Shown here: piece after piece, positions 17,286 to 26,800 of the stretch
How the letters are laid out: the number at the start of each line of letters is the position of its first letter
How positions within the stretch are numbered: the stretch's first letter is position 1
From: Niallia endozanthoxylica
GTDB lineage: Bacteria; Bacillota; Bacilli; Bacillales; Cytobacillaceae
Direction: 5' to 3'
Assembly: GCF_008710145.1 (NCBI RefSeq)
Contig: NZ_VYKL01000065.1
Span: 1 to 44,069 of the forward strand
DNA: 44,069 nucleotides
Program-made: the position numbers and the translations under genes
Notes under the pieces: generated by a model
Seen by the model: the letters and a program-made list of their open reading frames with translations, nothing else
Told to the model about the DNA's origin: nothing
Database searches by the model: none

Positions 17286-17795
17286 TTACCCTCTTCTAGC
17301 GCCTCTTCCCCCACGCTTGGATTCTGTATGACGCTTTAGAGAAGATAACCGATCTTCACTATCCTTTAAAAAGCGTGCCATTTTTGACTCAAAATTCTCT
17401 TTAGGAGCTCGGTGATTATCATTGGATCTTCCCTGACCATGACGCGGACGTCCAGAGTGGCCTCCCCTTGAGTCACCTCTGTCACCTCTGTCATTTCTCA
17501 TCGGTCTGTCCGGTCTGCTAGGTCTGTCCGTTCTTTCTGGTCTTTCCGGTCTGTCCGGTCTATCTATTGCCTTTTTGATAGAAAGACCAATCTTTCCATC
17601 CTTTTCTACATTAATGACCTTAACTTCGACTACATCGCCGACTTTAAGATGATCATTAATATCCTTGACATAGTTATCTGCGACCTCACTAATGTGAACA
17701 AGACCGGTTGAGCCTTCCGGCAGCTCCACAAATGCTCCAAAATTAGTAATTCCTGTTACCTTTCCCTGTAACTTGCTGCCTACTTCGATTGACAT
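17286..17795 (-). CDS. yabR: S1-domain RNA-binding protein YabR
   Basis: A general-stress/RNA-binding protein of the GSP13/YabR type. The N-terminal S1 domain spans about residues 5-76 (GKVTGITNFGAFVELPEGST, then GLVHISEV and VKVINVEKDGKIGLSIKK). The remaining half is low-complexity: a run of arginine-proline triplets (for example RPDRPERPERTDRPSRPDRP), then Gly/Arg-rich sequence, then a basic end. At 169 residues it is longer than the B. subtilis protein (about 128), mostly through this tail. At the DNA level the tail contains seven 9-bp units (17502-17564). Its promoter is just upstream. Cellular RNA targets are unknown. Confidence 0.9.
   Translation of the reverse strand: MSIEVGSKLQGKVTGITNFGAFVELPEGSTGLVHISEVADNYVKDINDHLKVGDVVEVKVINVEKDGKIGLSIKKAIDRPDRPERPERTDRPSRPDRPMRNDRGDRGDSRGGHSGRPRHGQGRSNDNHRAPKENFESKMARFLKDSEDRLSSLKRHTESKRGGRGARRG
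17502..17564. repeat. seven 9-bp tandem repeats inside yabR
   Basis: Seven consecutive units of the type CGGTCTGTC, two exact neighbours and the rest with one to three changes. They encode the Arg-Pro-acidic triplets of the YabR tail. Because the unit is a multiple of three, gain or loss of copies keeps the frame. Confidence 0.85.
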
Positions 17796-17843
17796 AAAAA
17801 GAAATTTCCTCCTTAAAAATATGCAAAATCATACTTATACTAT

Positions 17844-17872
17844 ATTATACAAAATAGAAAGAAAGAGTGCAA
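17844..17872 (-). promoter_or_regulatory. sigma-A promoter of yabR
   Basis: A perfect TATAAT (17844-17849) with TTGCAC (17867-17872) 17 bases upstream on the minus strand; transcription would start about 40 bases ahead of the yabR ATG. The -35 matches only three of six positions. Confidence 0.6.
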
Positions 17873-17879
17873 CACAGCC

Positions 17880-18281
17880 TCAATTGGTTGTTTTTCCCTT
17901 CCCTGCCCCCTCTGCTTCAGGGAGTGTAAAGATTATTTCATTATCCTCGGAAAGAAAGTATTCACTTCTAGCCAATTTGGCGATGTAGTCATCATCCTGT
18001 AATTTTTTTATTTCTTCTTGCAGAAGCTCTTCTTCATGCTGGTAGGAGACAAGCTCCTTTTGCAGCTGCTTCTTTTCTTCCGCCTTTTCAGCAAGTACAG
18101 AGTTTTGTGAAATGAGTGTCGAGATCATCAAATATGATATAATAATAGCAAGTCCGAAAAAGACTGATAGCCTTCTGAATACAACCTTTTTTCGTCTTGC
18201 TGAACTGATTTGACTCTCTTCTTGCTGCAATACATAGTCTGTCTGAAGTTTGGCAATATTGCGTTCCTTAATGGCACCCAC
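17880..18281 (-). CDS. divIC: cell-division protein DivIC (FtsB-like)
   Basis: Bitopic membrane protein of the divisome, working with FtsL and DivIB at the septum. The 133-residue protein has a short cytoplasmic N terminus, one membrane segment (about residues 38-60, FGLAIIISYLMISTLIS), and an extracellular coiled coil (EKAEEKKQLQKELVSYQHEE and onward, about 60-95) ending in a DYIAKLARSEYFLS motif typical of the family. The tail is Gly/Lys-rich. It lies 14 bases after yabQ. Confidence 0.95.
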   Translation of the reverse strand: MGAIKERNIAKLQTDYVLQQEESQISSARRKKVVFRRLSVFFGLAIIISYLMISTLISQNSVLAEKAEEKKQLQKELVSYQHEEELLQEEIKKLQDDDYIAKLARSEYFLSEDNEIIFTLPEAEGAGKGKTTN

Positions 18282-18295
18282 TTACGCAACCCTCC

Positions 18296-18937
18296 TTACT
18301 TATTGCCTTTATTGCCTTTTTTCCATTTTGCAATCACGTTCTTAATAGTATTCTTTACTGGTCTCCATTTTCCTGCCAGTCCATTATATAACTTCTCGAC
18401 GTATTTTTTAAGGGGTTTGGGGAATAGTTTCCAAAAAAGTAGGAAAATCCACTTTATTGGCTTTAATAGTATGATAATTGTAAACACTGCGCATTTCCAT
18501 AAGGTTTTTAATAAAACGAATAGACCCTTACCAATCATAATAACGGTTGTAATAATCGTACTGATAAGTGCCAGGATAGGTTTATATATCAGTATACGGA
18601 AAAGCTTTACAATAAAGCGGGATACTGAAATAACGAACGAAATCAGCCATTCCAAACATCTCAAGTAAATTTGTTTACACAGACTTTGGTAGGCTGCAAA
18701 GCCGCATAATAAGGCAAGAAATATATAAAATCGTAATTCTCCCTGGTTTACATGAAATAGTACATAAAAAATGAATAAACCTTGAAAGGTCCAAAATAAA
18801 ATATCATTGATAAAGATAAGCCAGCTCTTTCGTTTACTCCTCTGGAGAAATCGGTTATAAGTATCAAGAGCCGCTCCAAAATAAGTCCCCATGCCGATCA
18901 TTGCCAGCATAGTCATGAATTGAGTCGTTAATGTCAT
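18296..18937 (-). CDS. yabQ: spore cortex membrane protein YabQ
   Basis: A 213-residue integral membrane protein with several hydrophobic segments in the N-terminal half (MLAMIGMGTYFGAALDTYNR, then helices about residues 35-85 and 105-160) and a strongly basic C terminus (FPKPLKKYVEKLYNG, IKNVIAKWKKGNKGNK). In B. subtilis yabQ is a sigma-E gene needed for spore cortex formation. It overlaps yabP by four bases (ATGA), so the two are translationally coupled, as in B. subtilis. Confidence 0.94.
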   Translation of the reverse strand: MTLTTQFMTMLAMIGMGTYFGAALDTYNRFLQRSKRKSWLIFINDILFWTFQGLFIFYVLFHVNQGELRFYIFLALLCGFAAYQSLCKQIYLRCLEWLISFVISVSRFIVKLFRILIYKPILALISTIITTVIMIGKGLFVLLKTLWKCAVFTIIILLKPIKWIFLLFWKLFPKPLKKYVEKLYNGLAGKWRPVKNTIKNVIAKWKKGNKGNK

Positions 18938-19236
18938 CGAAATAATTTGCTAAAGAAACCTTTAGCCTTATCTCCATGCTGTTCATCAATGTAAACCAGA
19001 TCAAATACTTTTCCCTTTATCGATACAATACCTTTATCAACATCAAGGTTCTTCATTTGCAGGTTCTCCCCTTTAATAGCTAAAAAGCCCATAACCGTTT
19101 CTAATAAAAACTCTTCGTTATCAAAGCTTTCCACCTGTTTAACCCCTGTAATGTCCAGCAACCTTCTCCCTCTCATAATCACATCATGCTCTTGGACAGT
19201 TCCTTTGGAAGTATTACTATCATAAAATTGATTCAT
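18934..19236 (-). CDS. yabP: spore cortex protein YabP
   Basis: A small (100-residue) sporulation protein needed, with YabQ, for cortex formation in B. subtilis. It contains HDVIMRGRRLLDITGVKQVE and GFLAIKGENLQMKNLDVDKG, recognisable from the family, and has no membrane segment. The ATG at 19236 is favoured because GAGGG is six bases upstream; an ATG two codons earlier overlaps that site. I looked for a sigma-E promoter in the 85 bases ahead and found only poor candidates. Confidence 0.93.
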   Translation of the reverse strand: MNQFYDSNTSKGTVQEHDVIMRGRRLLDITGVKQVESFDNEEFLLETVMGFLAIKGENLQMKNLDVDKGIVSIKGKVFDLVYIDEQHGDKAKGFFSKLFR

Positions 19237-19320
19237 TCCCATCCCTCACAATCATTTTGTACAACCTTTTTGTACATGTTTATGAAAGAATGATGGATTT
19301 AGAACACCAACACGATTTAT

Positions 19321-19503
19321 GAAAAGCGGAAGCGGATCTTTTAAGGAACATCGACTAAAGGCCGCCACGTCCTGTGGCGAACGTCGATGTCAGTACATCC
19401 TGTACAAGTCCGACAGGCATAAGATGGGACGGGGAGAAGGTTGTTCTTTAACCTTCTCATCGTCACAGCTTATGACCCCGAGAGTCTAGCCGCTGGAGCT
19501 AGT
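19321..19503. repeat. intergenic repeat of the TAGCTCCAG/GAAAAGC family
   Basis: A 183-base element, read on the plus strand from GAAAAGCGGAAGCGG to GCTGGAGCTAG. It contains internal hairpins (CGCCACGTCCTGTGGCG; GAGAAGGTT with AACCTTCTC; GGCATAAG with CTTATGAC). The same ends bound the element at 39241-39393 in the other orientation. It is non-coding and fills most of the yabP-rqcP gap, which is otherwise empty. Confidence 0.75.
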
Positions 19504-19510
19504 ATCGATG

Positions 19511-19548
19511 AAAAGAGGAAGCGGCTTGCCTAGACTAGACAAGCCGCC
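19511..19548 (-). terminator. rqcP terminator
   Basis: GCGGCTTG (19521-19528) pairs with CAAGCCGC (19540-19547); on the minus strand the stem is followed by TTCCTCTTTT. It begins 16 bases after the rqcP stop. Confidence 0.7.
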
Positions 19549-19563
19549 TTAACCTTTCTATTA

Positions 19564-19830
19564 TTAAAATTCTTCTGGAATTCTCTCATCCTTAATTGTT
19601 GTGTACATTCCAGCAGCTTCTTCTTTTCTTGTTGTTTCTTGAAGCTTTTCAATCTTAACGGTAACCACTCTTTGTCCAAAACGAACCGTTAATTCATCAC
19701 CAACTTTGACGTTAGTGCTGGCTTTTGCCTGGATACCGTTTATCGTGATACGACCCTGATCGGAGACCTCCTTAGCCAACGTCCGTCTTTTTATTAACCT
19801 TGACACTTTTAAAAATTTATCTAAACGCAT
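19564..19830 (-). CDS. rqcP: RqcP/YabO, S4-domain ribosome quality-control factor
   Basis: An 88-residue Hsp15-type S4 RNA-binding protein: MRLDKFLKVSRLIKRRTLAK, then DQGRITINGIQAKASTNVKV and DELTVRFGQRVVTVKIEKL. In B. subtilis it binds the stalled 50S subunit and, with RqcH, allows alanine tailing of the nascent chain. It lies 14 bases after yabN, so it is probably cotranscribed with it, and is separated from yabP by a terminator and a long non-coding repeat. Confidence 0.95.
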   Translation of the reverse strand: MRLDKFLKVSRLIKRRTLAKEVSDQGRITINGIQAKASTNVKVGDELTVRFGQRVVTVKIEKLQETTRKEEAAGMYTTIKDERIPEEF

Positions 19831-19844
19831 ACTTACACTCCCTT

Positions 19845-21302
19845 TTATAATCCAGCTTTTTTTGCCTCATCCCAAAAATGATCAAGCTCTTTTAGCTGAT
19901 AATCCGTAAATGGCTTACCACTCTCTTCCACTTTTTCCTCTATATAATGAAAACGGCGAATAAACTTTTGATTCGTCATAAATAAAGCTTCATCAGGATT
20001 AATGTCATAGAACCGAGCAATATTCACAAGCGCAAATAAAATATCGCCAAACTCTTTCACCGCTTGTTCATTACTGCCATCCTTGATTTCCTGCTCAAAC
20101 TCCCCTATTTCCTCTTTCAGCTTTTCCCATGCACCGCTGACATCAGGCCAATCAAAGCCAACTTTGGCCGCCTTTTTCTGAAGCTCAAAGGCACGAAGAA
20201 TGGTCGGCAGTGATGTTCCAACTTCCCCCAAGATAGAGGTTGGCTTTTCACCTTTTTCTTCCTGTTTGATTTCCTGCCAATTCTTCACGACATCCTCTGC
20301 CGTTTCGGCTATCCTATCCCCAAAGACATGCGGATGGCGGCGTACCATTTTAGCTGAGAGCCCCTCTATCACATCATCAATTGAAAAATAACCATCATCC
20401 TCACCAATTTGAGCATGAAGCAGAATCTGTAACAACACATCACCCAATTCTTCGACAAGATGATCGATATCCCCTTCTTGAATGGCTTCAATGACCTCAT
20501 ATGTCTCTTCAATCAAGTACTTTTTCAAAGATTCATGGGTTTGCTTCAAATCCCAAGGACAACCATTTGGTCCTCTTAGCTCAGCAATAATCGCCCTTAG
20601 CTTATTAAAGTCTTTATATAAGATGGTGTCATCCGTAACAGGCGGAATATAGACAGAGGTTAAATTGCTTAATTCCGTTTCACGGTCAAGCTCAACCAGC
20701 GGGACTTTGCGGATGCTTTCTTCCTTACTTCCTGCTGCCGTTACGATATATACATCATAATTATACGGAAGCCTTTCCATAAAAGTAAGCTTTACGTTTG
20801 ATGCCATAAAGGAATCATATACTTGTCCGATTAGTATATGCTGTCTTAGTTGAATTTCCGCGAGCTTTAAGTCCGTTGCATCTAATAATTGAAAACCCTC
20901 AATCGGATCAATATGTAAAGCTGTAAAAATATCATCTAAGAAGCTTTGTCCCCCTATTACTTCAAGTTCGATGCCGACTTCCTTACCTCTTTTTAATAAA
21001 AGCTGAACGGTTCTTTCTGCTACAAGAGGGTGGCCAGGAACACCATAAATAAGTTCTTCATAATTTTTCATAGATAGCAAGGTTTCACAAATTTCTTCAT
21101 AGACTGCTTCAAACTGTTCATTTTTTTCATAGATGGAGTCAAAGGAATGGTATTGGAATCCCTCTTTCTCCAACTCACTCACAACAGGATGTTCCTTTGT
21201 CCGCAAGAATACCGGCTTCCCGCTCTTAAGAAGTCTATAAACACCTAAAGGAATCTGGTCAAGATCCCCGGCGCCAAGACCGACAATATATAGTTTCTTC
21301 AT
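19845..21302 (-). CDS. yabN: YabN: tetrapyrrole methylase-like domain fused to MazG
   Basis: A 485-residue two-domain protein. The N-terminal half (about 1-215) is a SAM-dependent tetrapyrrole methylase-type fold (YIVGLGAGDLDQIPLGVYRL). The C-terminal half is a MazG nucleoside-triphosphate pyrophosphohydrolase: NGCPWDLKQTHESLKKYLIE, ETYEVIEAIQ and LVEELGDVLLQILLHAQ hold the metal-binding acidic residues. MazG-type enzymes clear aberrant NTPs. The methylase-like half has no established substrate. It lies five bases after yabM. Confidence 0.95.
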   Translation of the reverse strand: MKKLYIVGLGAGDLDQIPLGVYRLLKSGKPVFLRTKEHPVVSELEKEGFQYHSFDSIYEKNEQFEAVYEEICETLLSMKNYEELIYGVPGHPLVAERTVQLLLKRGKEVGIELEVIGGQSFLDDIFTALHIDPIEGFQLLDATDLKLAEIQLRQHILIGQVYDSFMASNVKLTFMERLPYNYDVYIVTAAGSKEESIRKVPLVELDRETELSNLTSVYIPPVTDDTILYKDFNKLRAIIAELRGPNGCPWDLKQTHESLKKYLIEETYEVIEAIQEGDIDHLVEELGDVLLQILLHAQIGEDDGYFSIDDVIEGLSAKMVRRHPHVFGDRIAETAEDVVKNWQEIKQEEKGEKPTSILGEVGTSLPTILRAFELQKKAAKVGFDWPDVSGAWEKLKEEIGEFEQEIKDGSNEQAVKEFGDILFALVNIARFYDINPDEALFMTNQKFIRRFHYIEEKVEESGKPFTDYQLKELDHFWDEAKKAGL

Positions 21303-21307
21303 AACCC

Positions 21308-22918
21308 TTAATCTCTCCTTTTTCTCTTAGGTAAGAACATAATCAGCTTACTGCCAAACGGCAATAAGGAAAGTTCACTCTCTTTAAATACATTTGACCT
21401 AAGAATCATCACTATATAGGTTAATCCCCCAAGGATGACAGCACTTAATGCTTGGATACTGGCAGTAAGCCTGTCTGAAAAGCCCAGCCTGTACGTAAAA
21501 TCAGTAGCATATAAATAGACGCTCAGTACCGTCAGCATACATATGCCAGCAGCAAGTATTACTGTATGAAAGCGTTTATTAATAATAATTTCTCCCATAA
21601 TTGTATGTAGCTTAGCCATAAATACAACTAAAATCACCGCTAAAGAGGTAACAGATGCTATAGCCGCTCCCATCGTACCCAGCTTTGGAATAAGCAAAAG
21701 GTTTAGCATATACTTCATCAGAAATCCGGCAAGTATGATTACCGCTGGGAATAGGGTATAACCTAACCCCTGTAAAATAGCCGTAACCGTCATAATAATT
21801 GAGCCAAAGAATATTAAAGCCCCAAGAACAGCTAAGACATCAGATCCATCTGTATTTTCGAAAAGCATCATATTTGTTGGCTTTATAATGCCCCACAATC
21901 CCATTGTTGCCCCAACCCCAACCAATATACTCGATTTTAAAGATAGTTGGATTTTCTCCTTCAGGACCCCGGAATTGTTCTGTAACTTTTCTTTTGTAAT
22001 AAGCGGAACCAATGATAAGGACATTGACGTTGCAACAATAGTCCCAAGCTGAATAAGCGGCTGACCTCGGTCATATATCCCTTTTAACTCCTTCGCCTGC
22101 TCACTTTCTATACCTGATGCAACTAGTTGAGAAAACAAGTTTAATGAATCAGCTAATTGAAGCAATATAAGAAGCATACTGCTGATACAAACGGGGAAAG
22201 CATGAAGAAAGAAGGCTTTTAGAATTCTTCCGCTTTGATGGAAATAATGTATTTTACTGATTGGTTCCTTTTTTCGAATTCGCAGCCAAAAGAATAGTAA
22301 AATAAGCGCAGCAGTTATTCCTCCAGTGATGGAGCCAAGCACAGCTCCGCTGCCGACGGTATACAGCGAATATTGAAAACGAACAAGGAAGACCGCTGAA
22401 ATCAATATCGTAACCACTCTGATTAGTTGCTCCCCAACCTGTGAAACGGCGGTTGGAAGCATATAACCAGAACCTTGAAAAAACCCCCTAAAGAGAGAAA
22501 TCATCGGCATAATTAGAAAAACAAAAGCAATTAATTGCAATAATTGGGCAAGCTGAGGATCCTTCATATACTGAGCTAACCAATTAGAGCCTATAAATAG
22601 AAATAAAAAGCATAAGAAACCAAAACCATATAGGAAAAGCATCGACACTATGAATAATTGCCTTATATTGCCCTGCTTTTCCTTCATGATTTCTTCCGTA
22701 TATAATTTAGAAATAACAACTGGAAATCCATATGTAGACAATACAACCGCTATTCCATAAAAGGGATAAACCTGCTGGTATATGTAGAAGCCAACATCCC
22801 CCACAATATTTTGAAAGGGAACTCGATAGAAGGCACTTAATATTTTTGTAAAAAGCGCACCCATTGTTAAAATAAGCGTTCCTCTAAATAGATATTTTCC
22901 TTGATTTTTGGGCTGCAT
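21308..22918 (-). CDS. yabM: polysaccharide-biosynthesis/lipid flippase-like membrane protein YabM
   Basis: A 536-residue MOP-superfamily protein (SpoVB/MurJ type) with about 14 hydrophobic segments, beginning LFRGTLILTMGALFTKILSAF and FYRVPFQNIVGDVG. Such proteins move lipid-linked sugars across the membrane. SpoVB relatives act in spore cortex synthesis; which substrate this one uses is unknown. The ATG at 22918 is preceded by AAAGGAG at good spacing. It follows spoVT across a terminator (23039-23068), so it starts a separate unit with yabN and rqcP. Confidence 0.92.
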   Translation of the reverse strand: MQPKNQGKYLFRGTLILTMGALFTKILSAFYRVPFQNIVGDVGFYIYQQVYPFYGIAVVLSTYGFPVVISKLYTEEIMKEKQGNIRQLFIVSMLFLYGFGFLCFLFLFIGSNWLAQYMKDPQLAQLLQLIAFVFLIMPMISLFRGFFQGSGYMLPTAVSQVGEQLIRVVTILISAVFLVRFQYSLYTVGSGAVLGSITGGITAALILLFFWLRIRKKEPISKIHYFHQSGRILKAFFLHAFPVCISSMLLILLQLADSLNLFSQLVASGIESEQAKELKGIYDRGQPLIQLGTIVATSMSLSLVPLITKEKLQNNSGVLKEKIQLSLKSSILVGVGATMGLWGIIKPTNMMLFENTDGSDVLAVLGALIFFGSIIMTVTAILQGLGYTLFPAVIILAGFLMKYMLNLLLIPKLGTMGAAIASVTSLAVILVVFMAKLHTIMGEIIINKRFHTVILAAGICMLTVLSVYLYATDFTYRLGFSDRLTASIQALSAVILGGLTYIVMILRSNVFKESELSLLPFGSKLIMFLPKRKRRD

Positions 22919-23038
22919 TGCCCATCTCCTTTCAATTAAACTCGAGGCATCCACCTAAGATATCCTTTATTTATGAAGTTAAATTCGACAGTAATTATAG
23001 CATAATTTCCCTTTAGAAGCGCCTGCTCTGAAACCATA

Positions 23039-23068
23039 AAAAGAAGCAGCTTTGAGACTGCTTCTTTT
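23039..23068 (-). terminator. spoVT terminator (bidirectional)
   Basis: AAAAGAAGCAG pairs with CTGCTTCTTTT around an eight-base loop, with T-runs on both strands. It lies 17 bases after the spoVT stop. Confidence 0.9.
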
Positions 23069-23084
23069 AAAATATCCTGTCATA

Positions 23085-23621
23085 TTATGATTCCATTTGT
23101 CTTGCTAGAAAACCTGCTGCTGTTTCAACTGCTTTTTGTTCTACCTCACCCAACGAACCTTCCTTAGAATAAATTATCACCGCACCGATTGGATCTCCAT
23201 TAGCGATAATCGGCCCGATGGTATAAGCGGAAATTTCCTCGCTGTTCCCATCTACTAGTGTGGTTTCTCCAGACTGATTCATCAGTACAGAAGTTCTTTC
23301 TTCCATCGTTTTCTCAACAAGACTGCTGATATTTTTATTTAGGTAGTCCTTCTTGGAACCACCAGCTGTTGCAATATAATTATCTCTATCACATATAAGA
23401 ACAGGATTTCCTAAACTATCAAATAAAGCTTCAGCATATTCTTTTGCAAAGTCACCTAATTCACTAATAGGGGAATATTTCTTCAAAATCACTTCTCCAT
23501 CACGATCCACAAAGATCTCCAATGGGTCACCTTCACGAATACGTAACGTTCTGCGAATTTCCTTCGGAATAACTACACGACCTAAATCATCGATTCGACG
23601 AACAATACCAGTTGCTTTCAT
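23085..23621 (-). CDS. spoVT: stage V sporulation protein T, AbrB-type forespore regulator
   Basis: Transcription factor that tunes sigma-G-dependent genes in the forespore. The 178-residue protein has the AbrB-type DNA-binding domain at the N terminus (RRIDDLGRVVIPKEIRRTL and REGDPLEIFVDRDGEV) and a GAF-like domain (about 55-178) ending GFLARQMES. ATG at 23621 has GAGAGG nine bases upstream and matches the B. subtilis length; an in-frame TTG 15 codons earlier (23666) is less likely. A candidate sigma-G promoter lies at 23710-23738. Confidence 0.96.
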   Translation of the reverse strand: MKATGIVRRIDDLGRVVIPKEIRRTLRIREGDPLEIFVDRDGEVILKKYSPISELGDFAKEYAEALFDSLGNPVLICDRDNYIATAGGSKKDYLNKNISSLVEKTMEERTSVLMNQSGETTLVDGNSEEISAYTIGPIIANGDPIGAVIIYSKEGSLGEVEQKAVETAAGFLARQMES

Positions 23622-23709
23622 CCAACGTTGCCTCTCTTTCATCTGATGATTTTTTGCATGTGGCAATGATTCATATTCCTCAATATGTAACCTTCGCCAT
23701 ATTTGAACT

Positions 23710-23738
23710 TAGTATCTTTCATATGGAAAATTCTATAC
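23710..23738 (-). promoter_or_regulatory. candidate sigma-G promoter of spoVT
   Basis: GTATA (23734-23738) and GATACTA (23710-23716) are separated by 17 bases on the minus strand. The -35 matches the sigma-G pattern GHATR exactly and the -10 matches CATACTA at six of seven positions; a spacing of 17-18 is normal. spoVT is a sigma-G gene in B. subtilis. Confidence 0.6.
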
Positions 23739-23865
23739 ACACACAATGGCTTTTTCTTTTGTTGGTAATTCATTCCATACGGGAAAATATCAGATGAATG
23801 ATTAAGCTAACGTTTTTATCCCATTCTTAACGGACAGTAAGACCCCCACTAATAAAAGTTTTACT

Positions 23866-26800
23866 TTATAAAACAGACGGTGCGTTGTCTTCTTTTATTT
23901 CATGCATTCCTTGTAGAATTTCATAGATGGCATTCAGCCACATTTCCAATGCCGCTTTCTTAACATATAACACCATTTTAAATTTATTTCCTTCCATTCC
24001 AAGGCCAATCATCCTTCCGTACTGATTGGTTAATTGGAACACCTTATGACCATCCATTGTGCCGCTCTTCTCCTCAGATAAAAGAATGGTAACTTCATCT
24101 TTGACCTGTTTGATTGATTCTACACCTACTAACAGAGCAAACACTTTAATTTCAGCAATTAAAAATAAATAAGATACCTCAAGCGGATATTCTCCAAAAC
24201 GGTCAATCATTTCGTCTTGCAGCTCTTTTATATCATCAAGATCACTAATTCCGCGGAAACGTTTATACATTTCGATTTTTTGCTGACCGTCTGCAATATA
24301 GGTATCTGGTATATAGGCGTCAATATCCAAATCAATTTCTACTGTCTGACGCTTTACTTCATCCGGATTTCCTCTTCTTTCTTCAATTGCTTCCTTCAAC
24401 ATTTGTGAGTAGAGGTCAAAACCGACAGAATCAATAAATCCATGCTGCTGCGCACCTAAGAGATTGCCCGCTCCGCGAATAGATAAATCTCGCATCGCAA
24501 TTTTAAAGCCTGAACCAAGTTCTGTAAATTCCTTAATTGCCTGCAGACGTCTTTCTGCTACCTCTGTCAGAACCTTATCCTTCCGATACGTAAAGTATGC
24601 ATAGGCTACCCGATTAGAACGACCCACTCGTCCCCTTAGCTGATAAAGCTGTGAAAGTCCCATTTTGTCAGCATCATTTACAATCAGTGTATTCACATTT
24701 GGAATATCCACCCCTGTTTCAATAATTGTCGTGCTGACCAGAACATCACTTTCACCTTCTAAGAAGCTGAGCATAACCGATTCCAATTCATTCTCGCTCA
24801 TTTGTCCATGAGCATAGGCTACCTTTGCATCAGGTACGAGCATCGAGATTTCCTCGGCTTTTCGTTCAATATCTTCCACTCTATTGTAAAGAAAATACAC
24901 CTGTCCATCTCTTGCCAGTTCACGTTCAATCGCTTCTCTTACTAAAGCCCCATTATATTCCATTACATAGGTTTGGACAGGAAAACGATTTTCCGGCGGA
25001 GTTTCAATAACAGACAAATCCCTGACTCCAAGCATTGACATATGAAGTGTTCTTGGAATCGGTGTTGCTGTTAATGTCAAAACATCAACATTTGTCTTGA
25101 GTTTTTTAATTTTCTCTTTATGGCTGACACCAAAACGCTGCTCTTCATCAATAATTAATAAGCCTAAATCATGGTATTGTACTTCTTTAGATAACAGGCG
25201 GTGCGTACCGACAACTACATCAACCGTTCCATTTTTTAATCCTTTAATCGTTTCTGTTTGCTGCTTTCTTGTCCGGAACCGGCTTAGTAAGGCAATTTTA
25301 ACAGGGTAGTCCTGGAATCTCTCAAGCATGGTTTGATAATGCTGCTGTGCCAAAATCGTTGTTGGCACGAGAATGGCTACCTGCTTGCCGTCCGCTACGG
25401 CTTTAAAGGCTGCACGAATGGCCACTTCTGTTTTTCCATATCCAACGTCCCCGCAAAGCAGGCGATCCATCGGACGTTCTTTTTCCATATCCTTTTTAAT
25501 TTCCTGAATGGAACGGAGCTGATCCTCTGTCTCTTGGTAGGGGAAGTTTGTTTCAAAATCACGCTGCAAATCTCCGTCAGGGCTGAAAGCATAACCTACA
25601 GCTGCTTCCCGCTCCGCATACAGCTTAATTAAATCCTCTGCAATATCTTCGACAGATGATTGAACCTTCTTCTTAACCTTTTTCCAGTCGCTGCCGCCTA
25701 ATTTGTAAATTTTCGGTTCTTTACCCTCTGAACCGACATATTTCTGTACAAGATTAATTTGATCTACAGGTACATACAACTTATCGCTGCCTTGGTAGCG
25801 GATATGCAAATAGTCTTTATGGACACCATTAATAACAAGCGTTTCGATTCCTAAGTATTTCCCTATCCCATGGTTTACATGAACGACATGGTCTCCTACT
25901 TTTAATTCAGAATAGCTTTTTATTCTTTCTGCATTTGATAGCTTTTGACGGCGCGGTGTTCGTTTTGCCCGTTTTGTAAACAGCTCTTCTTCCGTTACAA
26001 CGGCTATCTTTTGCAGAGAAAGCTCAAAACCAGTCTGGAGGTCGCCTTGGACAATTTGCACCTTTCCTTTTTGAATTTGGTCACTTTGAACAGATACATC
26101 CGCTTCAATTTCATAGTCTGAGAGGATTCGTTCAAGCCTTTCTACGCGTTCTTCATCCGAACCAAGGAAAACAACCGAGTAGTGATTTTTAACCCATCGG
26201 TCCACTTCACCCTTTAACACATTCATTTGACCATGGAAATTCTGCATTTGCTTACAAGTCATATTAATAATGTTTTGTGGATTTGTGTTCGGTACATGAC
26301 GTAAAAAGAGCGAAAGGTACACAATTGGCATTTTTGAACGGGTAGTTAATTCTGCTAGTTGATGAGACATTTTGATGCCGTGAATGATATTTCCTTCACT
26401 CAATAATCCTGTATACCATTCTGCTTCTTCCTTCTCAAGCGACTCATTCATTTCCTGAACTCTGCTGATTTCATCGATAAAGAAAATGGTATTCTTTTCA
26501 CAGTAGTCTACTAGACTGCTAGCTTGGTCGTAGGCAAGGGAAGAATACTTAAAAAGCTGTTCAGGCTTTTGTTTATTCCTTAGCTTCTCGAGCTCATATC
26601 CAATATTCTGTACTAGCTGAGTCTTCACTTTTTCATCTTTAAGCTTTTTGACACTATCCTTTAAACCATTCTCTAATTTCTCAACTAAATTCTTATATTG
26701 TGTATCCTCAAGCGGCATTTCCGTAGCAGGTCCAATCGTAATCTCCGTGAGTTTGTCAATAGAGCGCTGATCCTCTAACGAAAATGTACGAATAGAATCT

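Noticed and set aside
17502..17564. CRISPR array
   Set aside because: Units are 9 bp, coding, and have no spacers; they are in-frame repeats in yabR.
19243..19320. sigma-E promoter for yabP-yabQ
   Set aside because: CATGTACA-type -10 candidates lack a matching -35 at 13-15 bases, so no site was called although sigma-E control is expected.
23820..23865. Terminator after mfd
   Set aside because: Only a weak A/T-rich self-complementary stretch is present, without a GC stem followed by T; not called.
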